Origin: Catenulispora sp. EB89
GTDB taxonomy: Bacteria > Actinomycetota > Actinomycetes > Streptomycetales > Catenulisporaceae
Assembly (NCBI RefSeq): GCF_041261445.1
Contig: NZ_JBGCCU010000035.1
Location: forward strand, 40,677-104,676
Direction of reading: 5' to 3'
DNA: 64,000 nucleotides
Shown piece by piece: positions 8,583 through 18,035 of the stretch. The notes under the pieces are model-generated. The model did no database searches. It saw only the letters and a list, made by a program, of their open reading frames with translations, and had not been told where the DNA came from. Position 1 is the stretch's first letter. Every line of letters starts with the position of its first letter. The position numbers and the translations under genes were made by a program.

Positions 8583-9596
8583 TCAGCTGGATTCGCGCAC
8601 GATGAGCCGGGTCGGCAGGATCAGCGGGCTGGGCTGCGCGCCGTCGATCACCGCGAGCAGCATCCGCGCCATCTCGCGGCCCCAGGCCTGGATCGACTGG
8701 TGCACCGTGGTCAGCGGGGGAGCGGTGTGCCGGGCGGCGAGGTAGTCGTCGAATCCGGTGACGGCGACGTCGTCGGGGACCCGGCGGCCGGCGGTGGTCA
8801 GCGTTCGCAGGGCGCTGATGGCCATGGTGTCGTTGCCCGCGACCACGGCGTCGAGGTCCGGGTGGAGGTTCAGCAGGGCCTGCATGGCCTGCGTTCCGCT
8901 GGCCTCCGTGTAGTCGCCGTGCGCGACCCGGCTGGAGTCCAGGCCCGCGACCGCCATCGCGTCCAGGTAGCCGCGGTGTCGGGCCAGCCCGGCGTCGCTG
9001 TCGAGCGGGCCGGTGATGGCGGCGATGCGGGTGCGTCCCCGGGCGATGAGGTGTTCGGTGGCCGCGCGGGCGCCGCCGCGGTTGTCGGAGTCGACGTAGA
9101 AGCGCGGTTCGACGTTCAGGGGGCGGCCGCCGAAGACGACCGGGGTGTCGGCCTGTTCGGCGAGCGCGGCGAGCGGGTCGTCGCCGTGCCGGCCCATCAG
9201 CATGACGCCGGCGGCGCTGTGGGTCTGCAGTACGTCCTGGAGTTTGGAGCGGCTGCGGGGGGAGTTGACCAGGACCAGCATGAGCTCCAGGCCGGTCTCC
9301 TCCAGGACCGTGGTGACCCCGGCGATCGCCTGGCTGTAGAAGGGGGTGTCCTGGCCGAGTGCGGAGTCGTCGTCGGTGATCGCCAGGACCACCGCGCCGG
9401 CCTGCCGGGTGGCCAGCGCCCGGGCCGTCGCGTTCGGGACGTATCCCAGTTCCCTGATGGCCTTCTGGACCGCGTCGCGCTTGGCCTTGCTGACGTGCGG
9501 GGCGTTGTTCAGCACCCTTGAGGCGGCGGTGCGCGAGACGCCGGCCCGCTCGGCGACCTCGTCGAGGGTGGGTTGACGGCGTGGGGCCTCGGGCAT
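8583..9596 (-). CDS. LacI-family repressor, CebR-like
   Basis: A 337-residue LacI/GalR repressor. The helix-turn-helix with hinge is at residues ~8-60 (PTLDEVAERAGVSRTAASRV, then RELGYVPNATARALA), followed by a periplasmic-binding-like sugar domain (FYVDSDNRGGARAATEHLIA; VVAGNDTMAISAL; DVAVTGFDDYLAARHT). ATG at 9596 has AAAGG ten bases upstream; a longer in-frame start at 9677 would add an atypical tail. It is divergent from a secreted GH12 cellulase. Three GGAAGCGCT-type palindromes lie between the two genes, close to the published CebR operator of Streptomyces (TGGGAGCGCTCCCA). The likely role is cello-oligosaccharide-relieved repression of itself and the cellulase. Confidence 0.9.
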   Translation of the reverse strand: MPEAPRRQPTLDEVAERAGVSRTAASRVLNNAPHVSKAKRDAVQKAIRELGYVPNATARALATRQAGAVVLAITDDDSALGQDTPFYSQAIAGVTTVLEETGLELMLVLVNSPRSRSKLQDVLQTHSAAGVMLMGRHGDDPLAALAEQADTPVVFGGRPLNVEPRFYVDSDNRGGARAATEHLIARGRTRIAAITGPLDSDAGLARHRGYLDAMAVAGLDSSRVAHGDYTEASGTQAMQALLNLHPDLDAVVAGNDTMAISALRTLTTAGRRVPDDVAVTGFDDYLAARHTAPPLTTVHQSIQAWGREMARMLLAVIDGAQPSPLILPTRLIVRESS

Positions 9597-9682
9597 GGCG
9601 CGTCTGCCTTTCGGGCGGTCGGGTGCGCGGCTCGGCCCGCCGGTGTCGGCGGCGGATCGGCCGGCTTGGGCTCCCACGGCAC

Positions 9683-9696
9683 TGGAAGCGCTCCCA
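9683..9696. promoter_or_regulatory. CebR-like operator, copy 1
   Basis: TGGAAGCGCTCCCA differs by one base from the CebR consensus TGGGAGCGCTCCCA. It is 87 bp upstream of the lacI-type start, suited to autoregulation. Confidence 0.65.
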
Positions 9697-9792
9697 TCAT
9701 TTCACGAGGGCGCCCCACCGCTCCTGTTGCCGTCGGGTAACAGAATCCTTGCAAAGCCCCTTCCCTGTCACGCATCGGATCGCTACTCTCAC

Positions 9793-9806
9793 CGGAAGCG
9801 CTTCCA
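9793..9806. promoter_or_regulatory. CebR-like operator, copy 2
   Basis: CGGAAGCGCTTCCA contains the perfect 12-bp palindrome GGAAGCGCTTCC. It lies in the middle of the divergent region, 113 bp before the GH12 start. Confidence 0.65.
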
Positions 9807-9869
9807 ATTTCACGGCGAGTGTGACATCGACTGGGGATTCCAGCCCCAGCTTGATCGCTCGGCCGATAC

Positions 9870-9883
9870 CGGAAGCGCTGGCA
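9870..9883. promoter_or_regulatory. CebR-like operator, copy 3 (half-degenerate)
   Basis: CGGAAGCGCTGGCA keeps the left arm and the central GCGC but has a degenerate right arm. It is 36 bp upstream of the GH12 start codon. Confidence 0.5.
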
Positions 9884-9918
9884 GATGCACCTCTCCGACG
9901 CAACGGAAGGTCTCGTCC

Positions 9919-11130
9919 ATGGCTCAGTTCCGACAATCTCCGATCGTCCGCAGATGGCGCGGCTTGCTGCTCGCGCTCGCGGTGGCGGCCGCGGGGACGT
10001 TCACCGCCTCCGCCGCCCACGCGGACACCACGATCTGCGGCAAGTACGACAGCACCGCGGTCTCCGGCGGCCAGTACATCGTGCAGAACAACGAATGGGG
10101 CGACACGATCCAGCAGTGCCTGGACGTGACGAACGACGGGTTCTCCGTCACCACCGGCGACCACAACGTCGGCACCGGCGGCGCGCCCGCGGCGTACCCG
10201 TCGATCTATGCGGGCTGCCACTACGGCAACTGCTCGACCGGCAGCGGTCTGCCGTTGCAGGTCTCGGCCTTCGGCAACCCGCAGTCCAGCGTCGATTTCG
10301 CCACCGCCGCCGGCCAGTGGGACGCCTCCTACGACATCTGGTTCGACACCCAGCCCAACCCCTCCGGGCAGAACGACGGCGAGGAGCTGATGATCTGGGC
10401 GAACCATTCCGGCGCGCCCCGCCCCGCGGGTTCGCAGATCGGCACCGCGACGATCGAGGGCGCGACGTGGGACGTGTGGGAGTCCCGGATGAACAACGGC
10501 GGGATCGGCTGGAACGACGTGTCCTACGTCCGTGAGAATCCGACCACCGCGATCACCGTGAACATCAAGGACTTCACGAACGACTCGCTCAGCCGCGGCT
10601 ACATGAGCAGCGCCTGGTACCTGACCAGCGTCCAGTTCGGCTTCGAGCCCTGGCAGGGCGGCCCGGGGCTCGGCGTGAACTCCTTCTCCTTCACCACCAA
10701 CGGCTCCGGCGGTGGCGGGGGAGGCGGCGGTGGCGGCGGCGAGATCGTCGGCCAGGGCAGCGGCCGCTGTCTGGACATCCAGAACCTCGGCACCGCCGAT
10801 GGCACCCCGGTGCAGCTGTGGGACTGCGGCGGCGCCTGGAACCAGCTGTGGTCGAACACCGGCGGCCGGTTCGTCAACCCGCAGTCCGGCAAGTGTCTGG
10901 ACGTGGCGGGCGCCGGTACCGCCGACGGGACGCAGGTCCGGCTGTGGACGTGCAACGGCACCGCGGCTCAGCAGTGGCAGGTCAACGGCAACGGCACCAT
11001 CACCAACCCCAACTCGGGCAAGTGCCTGGACGCGGCGGGCCAGGGCACCGGCAACGGCACCCTGCTCCAGATCTGGGACTGCTACGGCGGCGGGGGGACC
11101 CAGGCCAACCAGGTCTGGTCGCTTCACTGA
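9919..11130 (+). CDS. Secreted GH12 endoglucanase with C-terminal ricin-B lectin (CBM13)
   Basis: A 403-residue secreted beta-1,4-glucanase. A Sec signal peptide (residues 1-35, cleaved near AHA-D) leads into a GH12 jelly-roll. The nucleophile Glu is in DGEELMIWANHSG and the acid/base Glu in VQFGFEPWQGG, so both catalytic residues are present. A long polyglycine linker (eleven Gly) joins a ricin-B/CBM13 module of about 125 residues with repeated GKCLD and QxW motifs. ATG at 9919 has GGAAGG eight bases upstream; an open frame extends further upstream but would bury the signal peptide. It is divergent from the LacI gene with CebR-like sites between, so induction by cellulose or cello-oligosaccharides is likely. 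A strong terminator follows. Confidence 0.93.
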   Translation: MAQFRQSPIVRRWRGLLLALAVAAAGTFTASAAHADTTICGKYDSTAVSGGQYIVQNNEWGDTIQQCLDVTNDGFSVTTGDHNVGTGGAPAAYPSIYAGCHYGNCSTGSGLPLQVSAFGNPQSSVDFATAAGQWDASYDIWFDTQPNPSGQNDGEELMIWANHSGAPRPAGSQIGTATIEGATWDVWESRMNNGGIGWNDVSYVRENPTTAITVNIKDFTNDSLSRGYMSSAWYLTSVQFGFEPWQGGPGLGVNSFSFTTNGSGGGGGGGGGGGEIVGQGSGRCLDIQNLGTADGTPVQLWDCGGAWNQLWSNTGGRFVNPQSGKCLDVAGAGTADGTQVRLWTCNGTAAQQWQVNGNGTITNPNSGKCLDAAGQGTGNGTLLQIWDCYGGGGTQANQVWSLH

Positions 11131-11164
11131 GTGGTTACTGAGCCCTGCGGTCAGACAGGGCACT

Positions 11165-11208
11165 GCGACGCCGGGTCCCCACGATTGGCGGGTGGGGCCC
11201 GGCGTCGC
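11165..11208 (+). terminator. Rho-independent-type hairpin after GH12
   Basis: GCGACGCCGGGTCCCCAC and GGTGGGGCCCGGCGTCGC form a 17-bp stem with one bulged base and a short loop, 35 bp after the GH12 stop. It has no U tract, as is common in high-GC actinomycetes. Confidence 0.8.
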
Positions 11209-11429
11209 GGACGTGTGGATCAATATTCTGCGTTCAACTGCGCACTCGACAGTTGCCCGATCCAGTACCCCAAACCGCAGGTAGCGGTGTTGTCGCGGGG
11301 CGGGAACGGTTCACCCTACCGGCGTGGTCTGGATACCGGGCCGAGGTTCGCCGACGATGGCTCGGCCCGCGTCGTCCTGCGGCTCCCGCGTTGCTCACCG
11401 CAACCCCACGTCAAGGATTGGACCGTGTC
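11209..11429 (+). other. 5' region of DUF1906 gene, no recognised element
   Basis: The stretch between the GH12 terminator and the next start holds a short AT-richer patch (TGGATCAATATTCTG near 11216-11230) that could carry a promoter. The rest is GC-rich leader. I looked for a c-di-AMP (ydaO) riboswitch, common before actinobacterial wall hydrolases, and could not match its core with confidence. Confidence 0.4.
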
Positions 11430-13022
<1,593 letters not shown>

Positions 13023-13096
13023 CCGCCGACCGCTGACCGCTGAGCGCCTTTGGCGGCGCGTGGTGCGTGGCGAGTAGTGAGTAGCACGTAGCGAGT

Positions 13097-13137
13097 GAGG
13101 AAGGGCGACCGCGGTGGTGCCGCGGTCGCCCTTCCTC
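13097..13137. terminator. Bidirectional terminator hairpin
   Basis: GAGGAAGGGCGACCGCGG and CCGCGGTCGCCCTTCCTC form a perfect 18-bp stem with a TGGTG loop. It lies between two convergent genes (stops at 13022 and 13152) and can serve both. Confidence 0.9.
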
Positions 13138-13151
13138 GCGATGAACTTCGT

Positions 13152-14081
13152 TCAGCAGGCGGTGTCCGGGTCGTACGTCGCCGGCAGGCTCTGCACGAAC
13201 TCGGGCGCGCCCGCGGCGAACCAGTACTTGCTCGCGTTGGCGACGTCACAGTACGTCGGCGCCGGGTAGTCGTAGCCGGCGATCCAGATCGGTCCGCCCA
13301 GCGGCAGGCCGCCGGTGATGGCGCCCCACTGCTTCTGCGTGGAGTAGACGCCCACGTCCTTGCCCTGCTGCCGGAGCGCGAGCTCGGCGGCCAGCACGAC
13401 GGTGGAGTTCAGGCTCTGGTCGCAGACCCAGAAGTTCGGGGTGTAGCACTGGGCGCCGGGCGGGTTGATGCTCGAGGCCTGCGGCAGCTCGATGTCCAGC
13501 CACCACTTGGTGCTGGTCGCGCCGCCCGCGGTGGCGTTCTGCACCGCGGAGTACGCGGCGTTGTAGCCCCAGTTGAACGACTGGCAGTAGTACTCGGTGG
13601 CGGTGCAGTCGCCGGCCGGGCCGTGGTAGGCGTACTGCAGCACGTGCGGCGAGGTGAAGCCGATCGGCGAGTCGAGCACCATGTACTGGGCATGGGTGTT
13701 CGCGGTCGCCGCCCAGGCCGCCTCCTGCTGCAGGCACGGGTTCTGGCTGAAGGGGTGCCCGCCGTCCGCGCCCACGATGGCGATGGACGACGCCGGCGGC
13801 ATCGCACCGCCGCACTCGGGCCAGGAGATGTCGTACCCGGTCGCACCGGTGTCCTTCTGGGCGGCGAAGGCCGTGTGCTTCGCGGCCGAGCTCGGTACGT
13901 ACGCGACGCTTCCGTCCAGGCTGGACGCGGGCAGGCCGCCGATGCTGTCCGAGGGCGTCGTCGTGATGACGGTCGTGGTGGTCGTCGGTGGCGCGGGTGA
14001 CGTGGCCGCGCCGGCGGCCGGCGCGACGGCCAGGACGCAGGCGGCGGCCACGCCGAGGGAGATCAGGGATTTCAAGGGCAT
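13152..14081 (-). CDS. Secreted Cys-rich protein, GYD-x-S-WP-type putative TIM-barrel
   Basis: A 309-residue exported protein with a clear Sec signal peptide (MPLKSLISLGVAAACVLAVA, cleaved near AGA-A), then a Thr-rich linker and a globular domain. The domain has several Cys likely to form disulfides and motifs GATGYDISWPECGG, SIAIVGADGGHPFSQNPCL, WWLDIELP and GVYSTQKQWGAIT. The mix of GYDIS, WLDIE and VYST resembles GH25/DUF1906-like barrels found in secreted actinobacterial hypotheticals, so a glycan-binding or lytic role at the cell wall is possible; I cannot assign activity. ATG at 14081 precedes the signal directly. It is convergent with the DUF1906 gene across a shared terminator. Confidence 0.8.
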   Translation of the reverse strand: MPLKSLISLGVAAACVLAVAPAAGAATSPAPPTTTTTVITTTPSDSIGGLPASSLDGSVAYVPSSAAKHTAFAAQKDTGATGYDISWPECGGAMPPASSIAIVGADGGHPFSQNPCLQQEAAWAATANTHAQYMVLDSPIGFTSPHVLQYAYHGPAGDCTATEYYCQSFNWGYNAAYSAVQNATAGGATSTKWWLDIELPQASSINPPGAQCYTPNFWVCDQSLNSTVVLAAELALRQQGKDVGVYSTQKQWGAITGGLPLGGPIWIAGYDYPAPTYCDVANASKYWFAAGAPEFVQSLPATYDPDTAC

Positions 14082-14113
14082 GCGATATCTCCATGTACTG
14101 ATATGTGCGATTC

Positions 14114-14126
14114 GCCGAATATCGGC
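14114..14126. promoter_or_regulatory. Inverted repeat upstream of secreted protein
   Basis: GCCGAATATCGGC is a perfect 5-bp-arm inverted repeat (GCCGA-ATA-TCGGC), 33 bp upstream of the leftward start at 14081, in an unusually AT-rich stretch (14090-14170). Possible operator or promoter region; the binding factor is unknown. Confidence 0.35.
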
Positions 14127-14217
14127 ACCGTCGTATTACAGAGGCCTCAGATAAGGCATCGTATATAAGGACGAGCGGAAGGCCTTGGCGGTTGCCGGGT
14201 TCAGCTGACCGGCGAGT

Positions 14218-15393
14218 TCACCCGACCGCCGTAGCGAACTCCGCCATTGTGAACTGTCCGGCGTAAATGCCATAGAACATGCTGATCAGCTCCGGACGGT
14301 GCTCGATCGCGCGAAGCAGCGGCAGCAGCGCGCCGGAGTTGCCGCCCATCGCGAACGTGAGAGTCGTCTCGAACGCTGCGCTGGTCGCCCGGTTCCGGTC
14401 GGCGGCGTGGGCCGCGGTCGCCGCGTCGACGGCTTGCGGGCCGGCGGCGAGGGCGGTGGGCAGGCGGTCGGCCAGCGACTGCGCCTGGGCGAACGCGTCG
14501 CCGATGCCTTGCGCGGTCACCGGGTCCTTCGCCGTCGCGGCGTCGCCGACGAGCGCCCAGCCGGGGCCGGCTGACTCGCGGATGTAGTTGCCCAGGTCGC
14601 CGGAACCGGTGATGGAACCGGTGTGGGTGGCGTCGGTGAGCTGTTCGGCGACGGCCGGGGCGGTGGTGCCGACCGCGGCCAGGAAGTGCCGGTCGAGGTC
14701 CTGTTTCACCTCGGCGAAGCGTGCGTGCGGCCAGCCGACCAGGACGAGGTGGTGCTCGTCGTGCGTGGGGTAGGCCAGCACCGCCTGGCCGCCGCCGATG
14801 AAGATCTGGGTGCCCACGTTCGGCAGGCCGTGCCAGTAGCCGTAGAACTGGCAGCCGAAGGTGCCGACGTCGCGGACCGTCTTCGCCTCGACCTGGCGGG
14901 CCACCGCCGAGTGCCGGCCGTCCGCACCGATGATCAGTGCGGCCCGCTCCGTGAAGGCACCGCCACGTCCACCGAACGCGGCGCCGACCGCTCGGCCGTC
15001 CTCCCAGACCACGCGCTGGAACGAAACACCCTCCCGCAGCTCGGCACCCGCCGCCACGGCCGCCTCGACCAGCAGCGCGTCGAGCACGGTCCGGCGCGGC
15101 GCCAGCGACACCGCGGCCCCGTCGCACGGATACGGCGCCGCGCGCAGGACGAGGTCGTCGGCCGCCTGGAAGCTGATGGTGTCGATCGGCGGGCAGCCGG
15201 TGGCCAGCAACGGATCCAGCAGGCCCCAGGCCCGCAGCCGCGCGACCCCCGTCGGATGCAGCAGGTGCGTCGAGATCGTGTCGCTGGGGAACGCGGTCCG
15301 GTCCGTGAGCAGGACTCTGACACCCTGCCGCGCCAGCAGCAGCGCCGTGGCGGCCCCGGCGCAGCGTGCGCCGACGACGATGACGTCGTACAT
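14218..15393 (-). CDS. FAD-dependent oxidoreductase (group A flavin monooxygenase-like)
   Basis: A 391-residue flavoprotein. The N-terminal dinucleotide-binding motif is MYDVIVVGARCAGAATALLL, with GARCAG replacing the classical GxGxxG as in geranylgeranyl-reductase/PHBH-like groups. The second FAD motif, WALVGDAATAKDPVTAQGIG, is near residue 280. A substrate-domain strand (FGCQFYGYWHGLPNVG) lies between them. I set the start at ATG 15393 because the Rossmann strand must be near the terminus, although the ribosome-binding site is weak; an in-frame start at 15447 is possible. The substrate is unknown and the gene stands alone. Confidence 0.85.
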   Translation of the reverse strand: MYDVIVVGARCAGAATALLLARQGVRVLLTDRTAFPSDTISTHLLHPTGVARLRAWGLLDPLLATGCPPIDTISFQAADDLVLRAAPYPCDGAAVSLAPRRTVLDALLVEAAVAAGAELREGVSFQRVVWEDGRAVGAAFGGRGGAFTERAALIIGADGRHSAVARQVEAKTVRDVGTFGCQFYGYWHGLPNVGTQIFIGGGQAVLAYPTHDEHHLVLVGWPHARFAEVKQDLDRHFLAAVGTTAPAVAEQLTDATHTGSITGSGDLGNYIRESAGPGWALVGDAATAKDPVTAQGIGDAFAQAQSLADRLPTALAAGPQAVDAATAAHAADRNRATSAAFETTLTFAMGGNSGALLPLLRAIEHRPELISMFYGIYAGQFTMAEFATAVG

Positions 15394-15483
15394 GCTCAGG
15401 TTCCGGACGACTCGGCGCGGAATGTCACAGGGGAACCATAGCGCCACGCGCCTAGGCTCACCGCGCCCCGGCCACCATGCGTG

Positions 15484-16251
15484 TCAGGCCACTGTCAGAA
15501 TGCGCGGCCCGTCGTCGGTGACGGCGATGGTGTGCTCGACGTGCGCCGCGCGGCTGCCATCGGTGGTCAGCAGCGTCCAGCCGTCGGCGGCGGTGCGGTA
15601 CTTGTCGCGGCCGCCGGCGATGAGCATCGGCTCGATGGCGAACGTCATGCCGTGCCGCAGTCGCAGACCCCTGCCGGGCCGGCCCTCGTTCGGGACGCCG
15701 GGATCCTCGTGCATGTGCCGGCCGATGCCGTGGCCGCCGAAGTCCTCCATGATCCCGTAGCCGGCGGCCCGGGCGATGCTGCCGATGGCGTGGGAGATGT
15801 CGCCGATCCGGTTGCCGACCACGGCCGCCGCGATGCCGGCCGCCAGGGCCTGCTCCGCGGTGTCGATCAGGAGCGAGTCCGCCGGCTGCGGGGTGCCGAC
15901 CACGAAGCTGATCGCGGCGTCCCCGGCCTAGCCGTCCAGGACCGCGCCGCAGTCGACGCCGAGCAGGTCGCCGTCGCGCAGCCGGTAGTCGTCGGGGATG
16001 CCGTGCACGATGGCGTCGTTCACCGAGGTGCAGATCACCGCCGGGAACGGCGTCGCGGCGAAGGACGGACGGTAGTTCAGGAACGGCGAGCCCGCCCCGG
16101 CCTCGCGCAGCACGGCGCGCGCCGCCTCGTCCAGCTCGCGCAGGCTGACGCGCACGTCCGCGACCTGCCGCACCGTGTCGAGGATCGTGCCGACCACGCG
16201 CCCCGCCTCGCGCATGGCGTCCAACTCCGCCGCCGTCTTCAACTCCACCAT
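15484..16251 (-). pseudogene. map: Type I methionine aminopeptidase interrupted by an amber codon
   Basis: Start (ATG 16251, GGAAGGG upstream) to stop is one continuous frame of 255 codons except for a TAG at 15930-15928, in VLDG-stop-AGDAAISFVVG. Family members have Trp there (DGWxGDAA), so one TGG-to-TAG change explains it. All metal ligands survive: Asp in GVDCG and in GDAA, His in GGHGIG, Glu in FAIEPM and in VEHT; the active-site His of IVHGIP is also present. The upstream piece is 107 residues. It is probably an accessory second MetAP, since the housekeeping copy is usually in the ribosomal-protein cluster. It could be a recent inactivation, a sequencing error, or read through. Confidence 0.85.
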
Positions 16252-16298
16252 GATCCGTACCCTTCCGGTCGGCCCGCGGCGACCCGCGCTGGCCCAAT

Positions 16299-16317
16299 TA
16301 CTATACCGGTATTAGTA
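16299..16317. promoter_or_regulatory. Palindromic operator and divergent promoter (map/XRE)
   Basis: TACTATACCGGTATTAGTA has a perfect ATACCGGTAT core with near-symmetric flanks. TAGTAT at 16313-16318 is a -10-like box placed so that transcription would begin at or one base before the XRE start at 16326, and ACTATA read leftward (TATAGT) can serve map. Probable autoregulatory site of the XRE protein. Confidence 0.55.
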
Positions 16318-16325
16318 TCACGGTC

Positions 16326-16607
16326 ATGGTGCGCAACCCTCTGACCCGGTCCGAGCTCGAACGCGGTCGGCAGCTCGGCGTCCTGCTGCGGCACGCCCGC
16401 GGCGACCGCAGCATGACGGAGGTCGCGGCGGCCGCCGGGGTCTCCGCCGAGACACTTCGCAAGATCGAGACCGGCCGGGCGCCGACGCCCTCCTTCTTCA
16501 CCATCGCCGCCGTCGCGGCGGTCCTCGGCCTGTCGCTGGACGAGCTGGCTCGGCCGGCCGCCGAGGACCAAGAGGGCGCGGGCACGTCCGCCGCTGTGGC
16601 TGCATAA
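16326..16607 (+). CDS. Small XRE-family DNA-binding protein
   Basis: A 93-residue protein that is almost only a helix-turn-helix (residues ~18-72: MTEVAAAAGVSAETLRKIET, then a PTPSFFTIAAVAAVLGLSLD-type helix pair). It has no effector domain. There is no Shine-Dalgarno before ATG 16326 and a -10-like TAGTAT ends 7 nt upstream, so the mRNA is probably leaderless. It is divergent from the broken methionine aminopeptidase and is the likely ligand of the palindrome between them. Confidence 0.8.
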   Translation: MVRNPLTRSELERGRQLGVLLRHARGDRSMTEVAAAAGVSAETLRKIETGRAPTPSFFTIAAVAAVLGLSLDELARPAAEDQEGAGTSAAVAA

Positions 16608-16658
16608 CTTCCGTAGCCGCGCGATCCCTGCGGCAGCGGTCAGACCGCGCCCGGCGGG

Positions 16659-16802
16659 ATGAGCGTCGCGACGCTCTCCGGATCAAGCCTGCTGTTGAAC
16701 TGCGGCACCGAGGTGCTGATCGGCGAAGCGATCGTCGTCGGCGAGGCGCGTAAGTATCTCGCGGTCCTGATCGAGCCGGGCCCGGCCGCTACCGCCTCAC
16801 CG
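16659..16802 (+). pseudogene. Remnant of an AMP-dependent acyl-CoA ligase C-terminus
   Basis: A rightward frame reads LIGEAIVVGEARKYLAVLIE, which resembles the C-terminal subdomain of long-chain acyl-CoA synthetases (xIxEAVVVGxxRKYLxALI). Neither an N-terminal part nor the rest of the enzyme is present, and the reading runs into the antisense end of the dipeptidase gene. It looks like a decayed fragment; the match is short, so chance is possible. Confidence 0.35.
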
Positions 16803-18035
16803 CAGCGCCGTCGTCGGCCACAGCGGCTCGGTCGCCGCCTCCTCGGCCTCGCGCAGTACTCGCAGGACATTGCGACTGGTCAGCGCCTCCAGCTCGGTGC
16901 GGGACCAGCCGCGTGCGGCCAGTTCGCGCAGCAGCACCGGGTAGCCGGCCACGTCCGGGAGGTCGGTGGGCTGCCGGTCGACGCCGTCGTAGTCGCCGCC
17001 GAGGCCGATGTGCGCCAGGCCGGCGACCTCGCGGGCGTGCTCGACGTGGTCGGCGACCTGCGCCGCGGTGGCTTCCGGGCGCGGGTGGCGGTCGAGCCAT
17101 TCCTGTAGCCGCGGGTCCGGCGGGGTGGCGAGGGTCTGCGCGTACTGCTCGGCGACCGATTTCGGGTCTTCGCCCGGGCGGGGTGTGCGGGGCCAGGTCC
17201 ACGGATGCGCGGGCAGCCCGAGGCGTTCGCGCTCGGCGGCGAGGTCGGCGGTCCAGGCGGCGACGTCCGGGGAGATGAAGGGCGGCACGAAGGTGAGCTG
17301 GAGGACGCCGCCGTTGGCGCGCAGGCGCTCCAGCACGGTGTCGCTGACGTTGCGCGGGTGGTCGTTGACCGCTCGGGCGCTGGAGTGGCTGAAGATGACC
17401 GGGGCCGTGGAAGCGCCGAGCGCCGCGAGCTGGGTGCTCTCGGCGGTGTGCGAGAGGTCCACCAGGACACCGGTGCGGTTGAGCTCGGCGACGATCGCGA
17501 GCCCGGTGTCGTCCAGTCCGCCGACGCCCGGCTCGTCGGTCGCCGAGTCGGCCCAGGCGGTGTTGTCGTTGTGGGTCAACGTGACGTAGCGGACGCCGAG
17601 CCGGGCGAAGGCGCGCAGCACGCCGGACGAACCGGCCAGGCTGTGGCCGCCCTCGATGCCGAGCAGCGAGGCGATGCGGCCGGTCGCGAAGGCGTCCTCC
17701 ACATCGGCGGCGGTGTAGGCGATCCGCAGGTCGTCCGGATAGCGCGCGACGAGCCGGTAGACCGTGTCGATCTGCTCCAGGGTGGCCACCGCGGCCTCGG
17801 GCTCGGGCAGCGTCGAGGACACGTAGACCGACCAGAACTGTGCGCCCACGCCCCCGGAGCGCAGCCGCGGCAGGTCGGTGTGCAGATCCGCACGGCCCAG
17901 GTCCAGGCCCTCCACGCCGGAGCCGGAGCGCGCCCGCAGCGCGAGCGGCAGGTCGTTGTGGCCGTCGAAGACCGGGCTCGCGGCCAGGACCTCGTCCACC
18001 AGGGCGGCGGTGCCGCCGTCGGTGTCAGTGCTCAT
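16797..18035 (-). CDS. Membrane-dipeptidase-family (M19) zinc dipeptidase
   Basis: A 412-residue M19 renal-dipeptidase homologue that hydrolyses dipeptides. The metal site HNDLP (PVFDGHNDLPLALRAR) is near residue 25, the bridging Glu in SLLGIEGGHS, and His residues in FSHSSARAVNDHPRN. LGGDYDGV is the conserved C-terminal substrate-site motif. No signal peptide is seen, so it is cytoplasmic. ATG at 18035 has GAGG five bases upstream and overlaps the ABC ATPase stop by 11 bp, so it is translationally coupled. As the last gene of the 27.5-16.8 kb operon it probably cleaves an imported dipeptide, possibly a Cys or S-conjugate dipeptide given the sulfur-type neighbours (inference). Confidence 0.92.
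   Translation of the reverse strand: MSTDTDGGTAALVDEVLAASPVFDGHNDLPLALRARSGSGVEGLDLGRADLHTDLPRLRSGGVGAQFWSVYVSSTLPEPEAAVATLEQIDTVYRLVARYPDDLRIAYTAADVEDAFATGRIASLLGIEGGHSLAGSSGVLRAFARLGVRYVTLTHNDNTAWADSATDEPGVGGLDDTGLAIVAELNRTGVLVDLSHTAESTQLAALGASTAPVIFSHSSARAVNDHPRNVSDTVLERLRANGGVLQLTFVPPFISPDVAAWTADLAAERERLGLPAHPWTWPRTPRPGEDPKSVAEQYAQTLATPPDPRLQEWLDRHPRPEATAAQVADHVEHAREVAGLAHIGLGGDYDGVDRQPTDLPDVAGYPVLLRELAARGWSRTELEALTSRNVLRVLREAEEAATEPLWPTTALR

Noticed and set aside
11209..11429. c-di-AMP (ydaO) riboswitch before the DUF1906 gene
   Set aside because: Some GGGAACGGTTCACC-like similarity exists, but I could not align the conserved core; left unnamed. A covariance-model search would decide.
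16640..16870. Leftward 76-codon frame rich in Arg
   Set aside because: No ribosome-binding site or known motif; overlaps the dipeptidase end and the ligase remnant.
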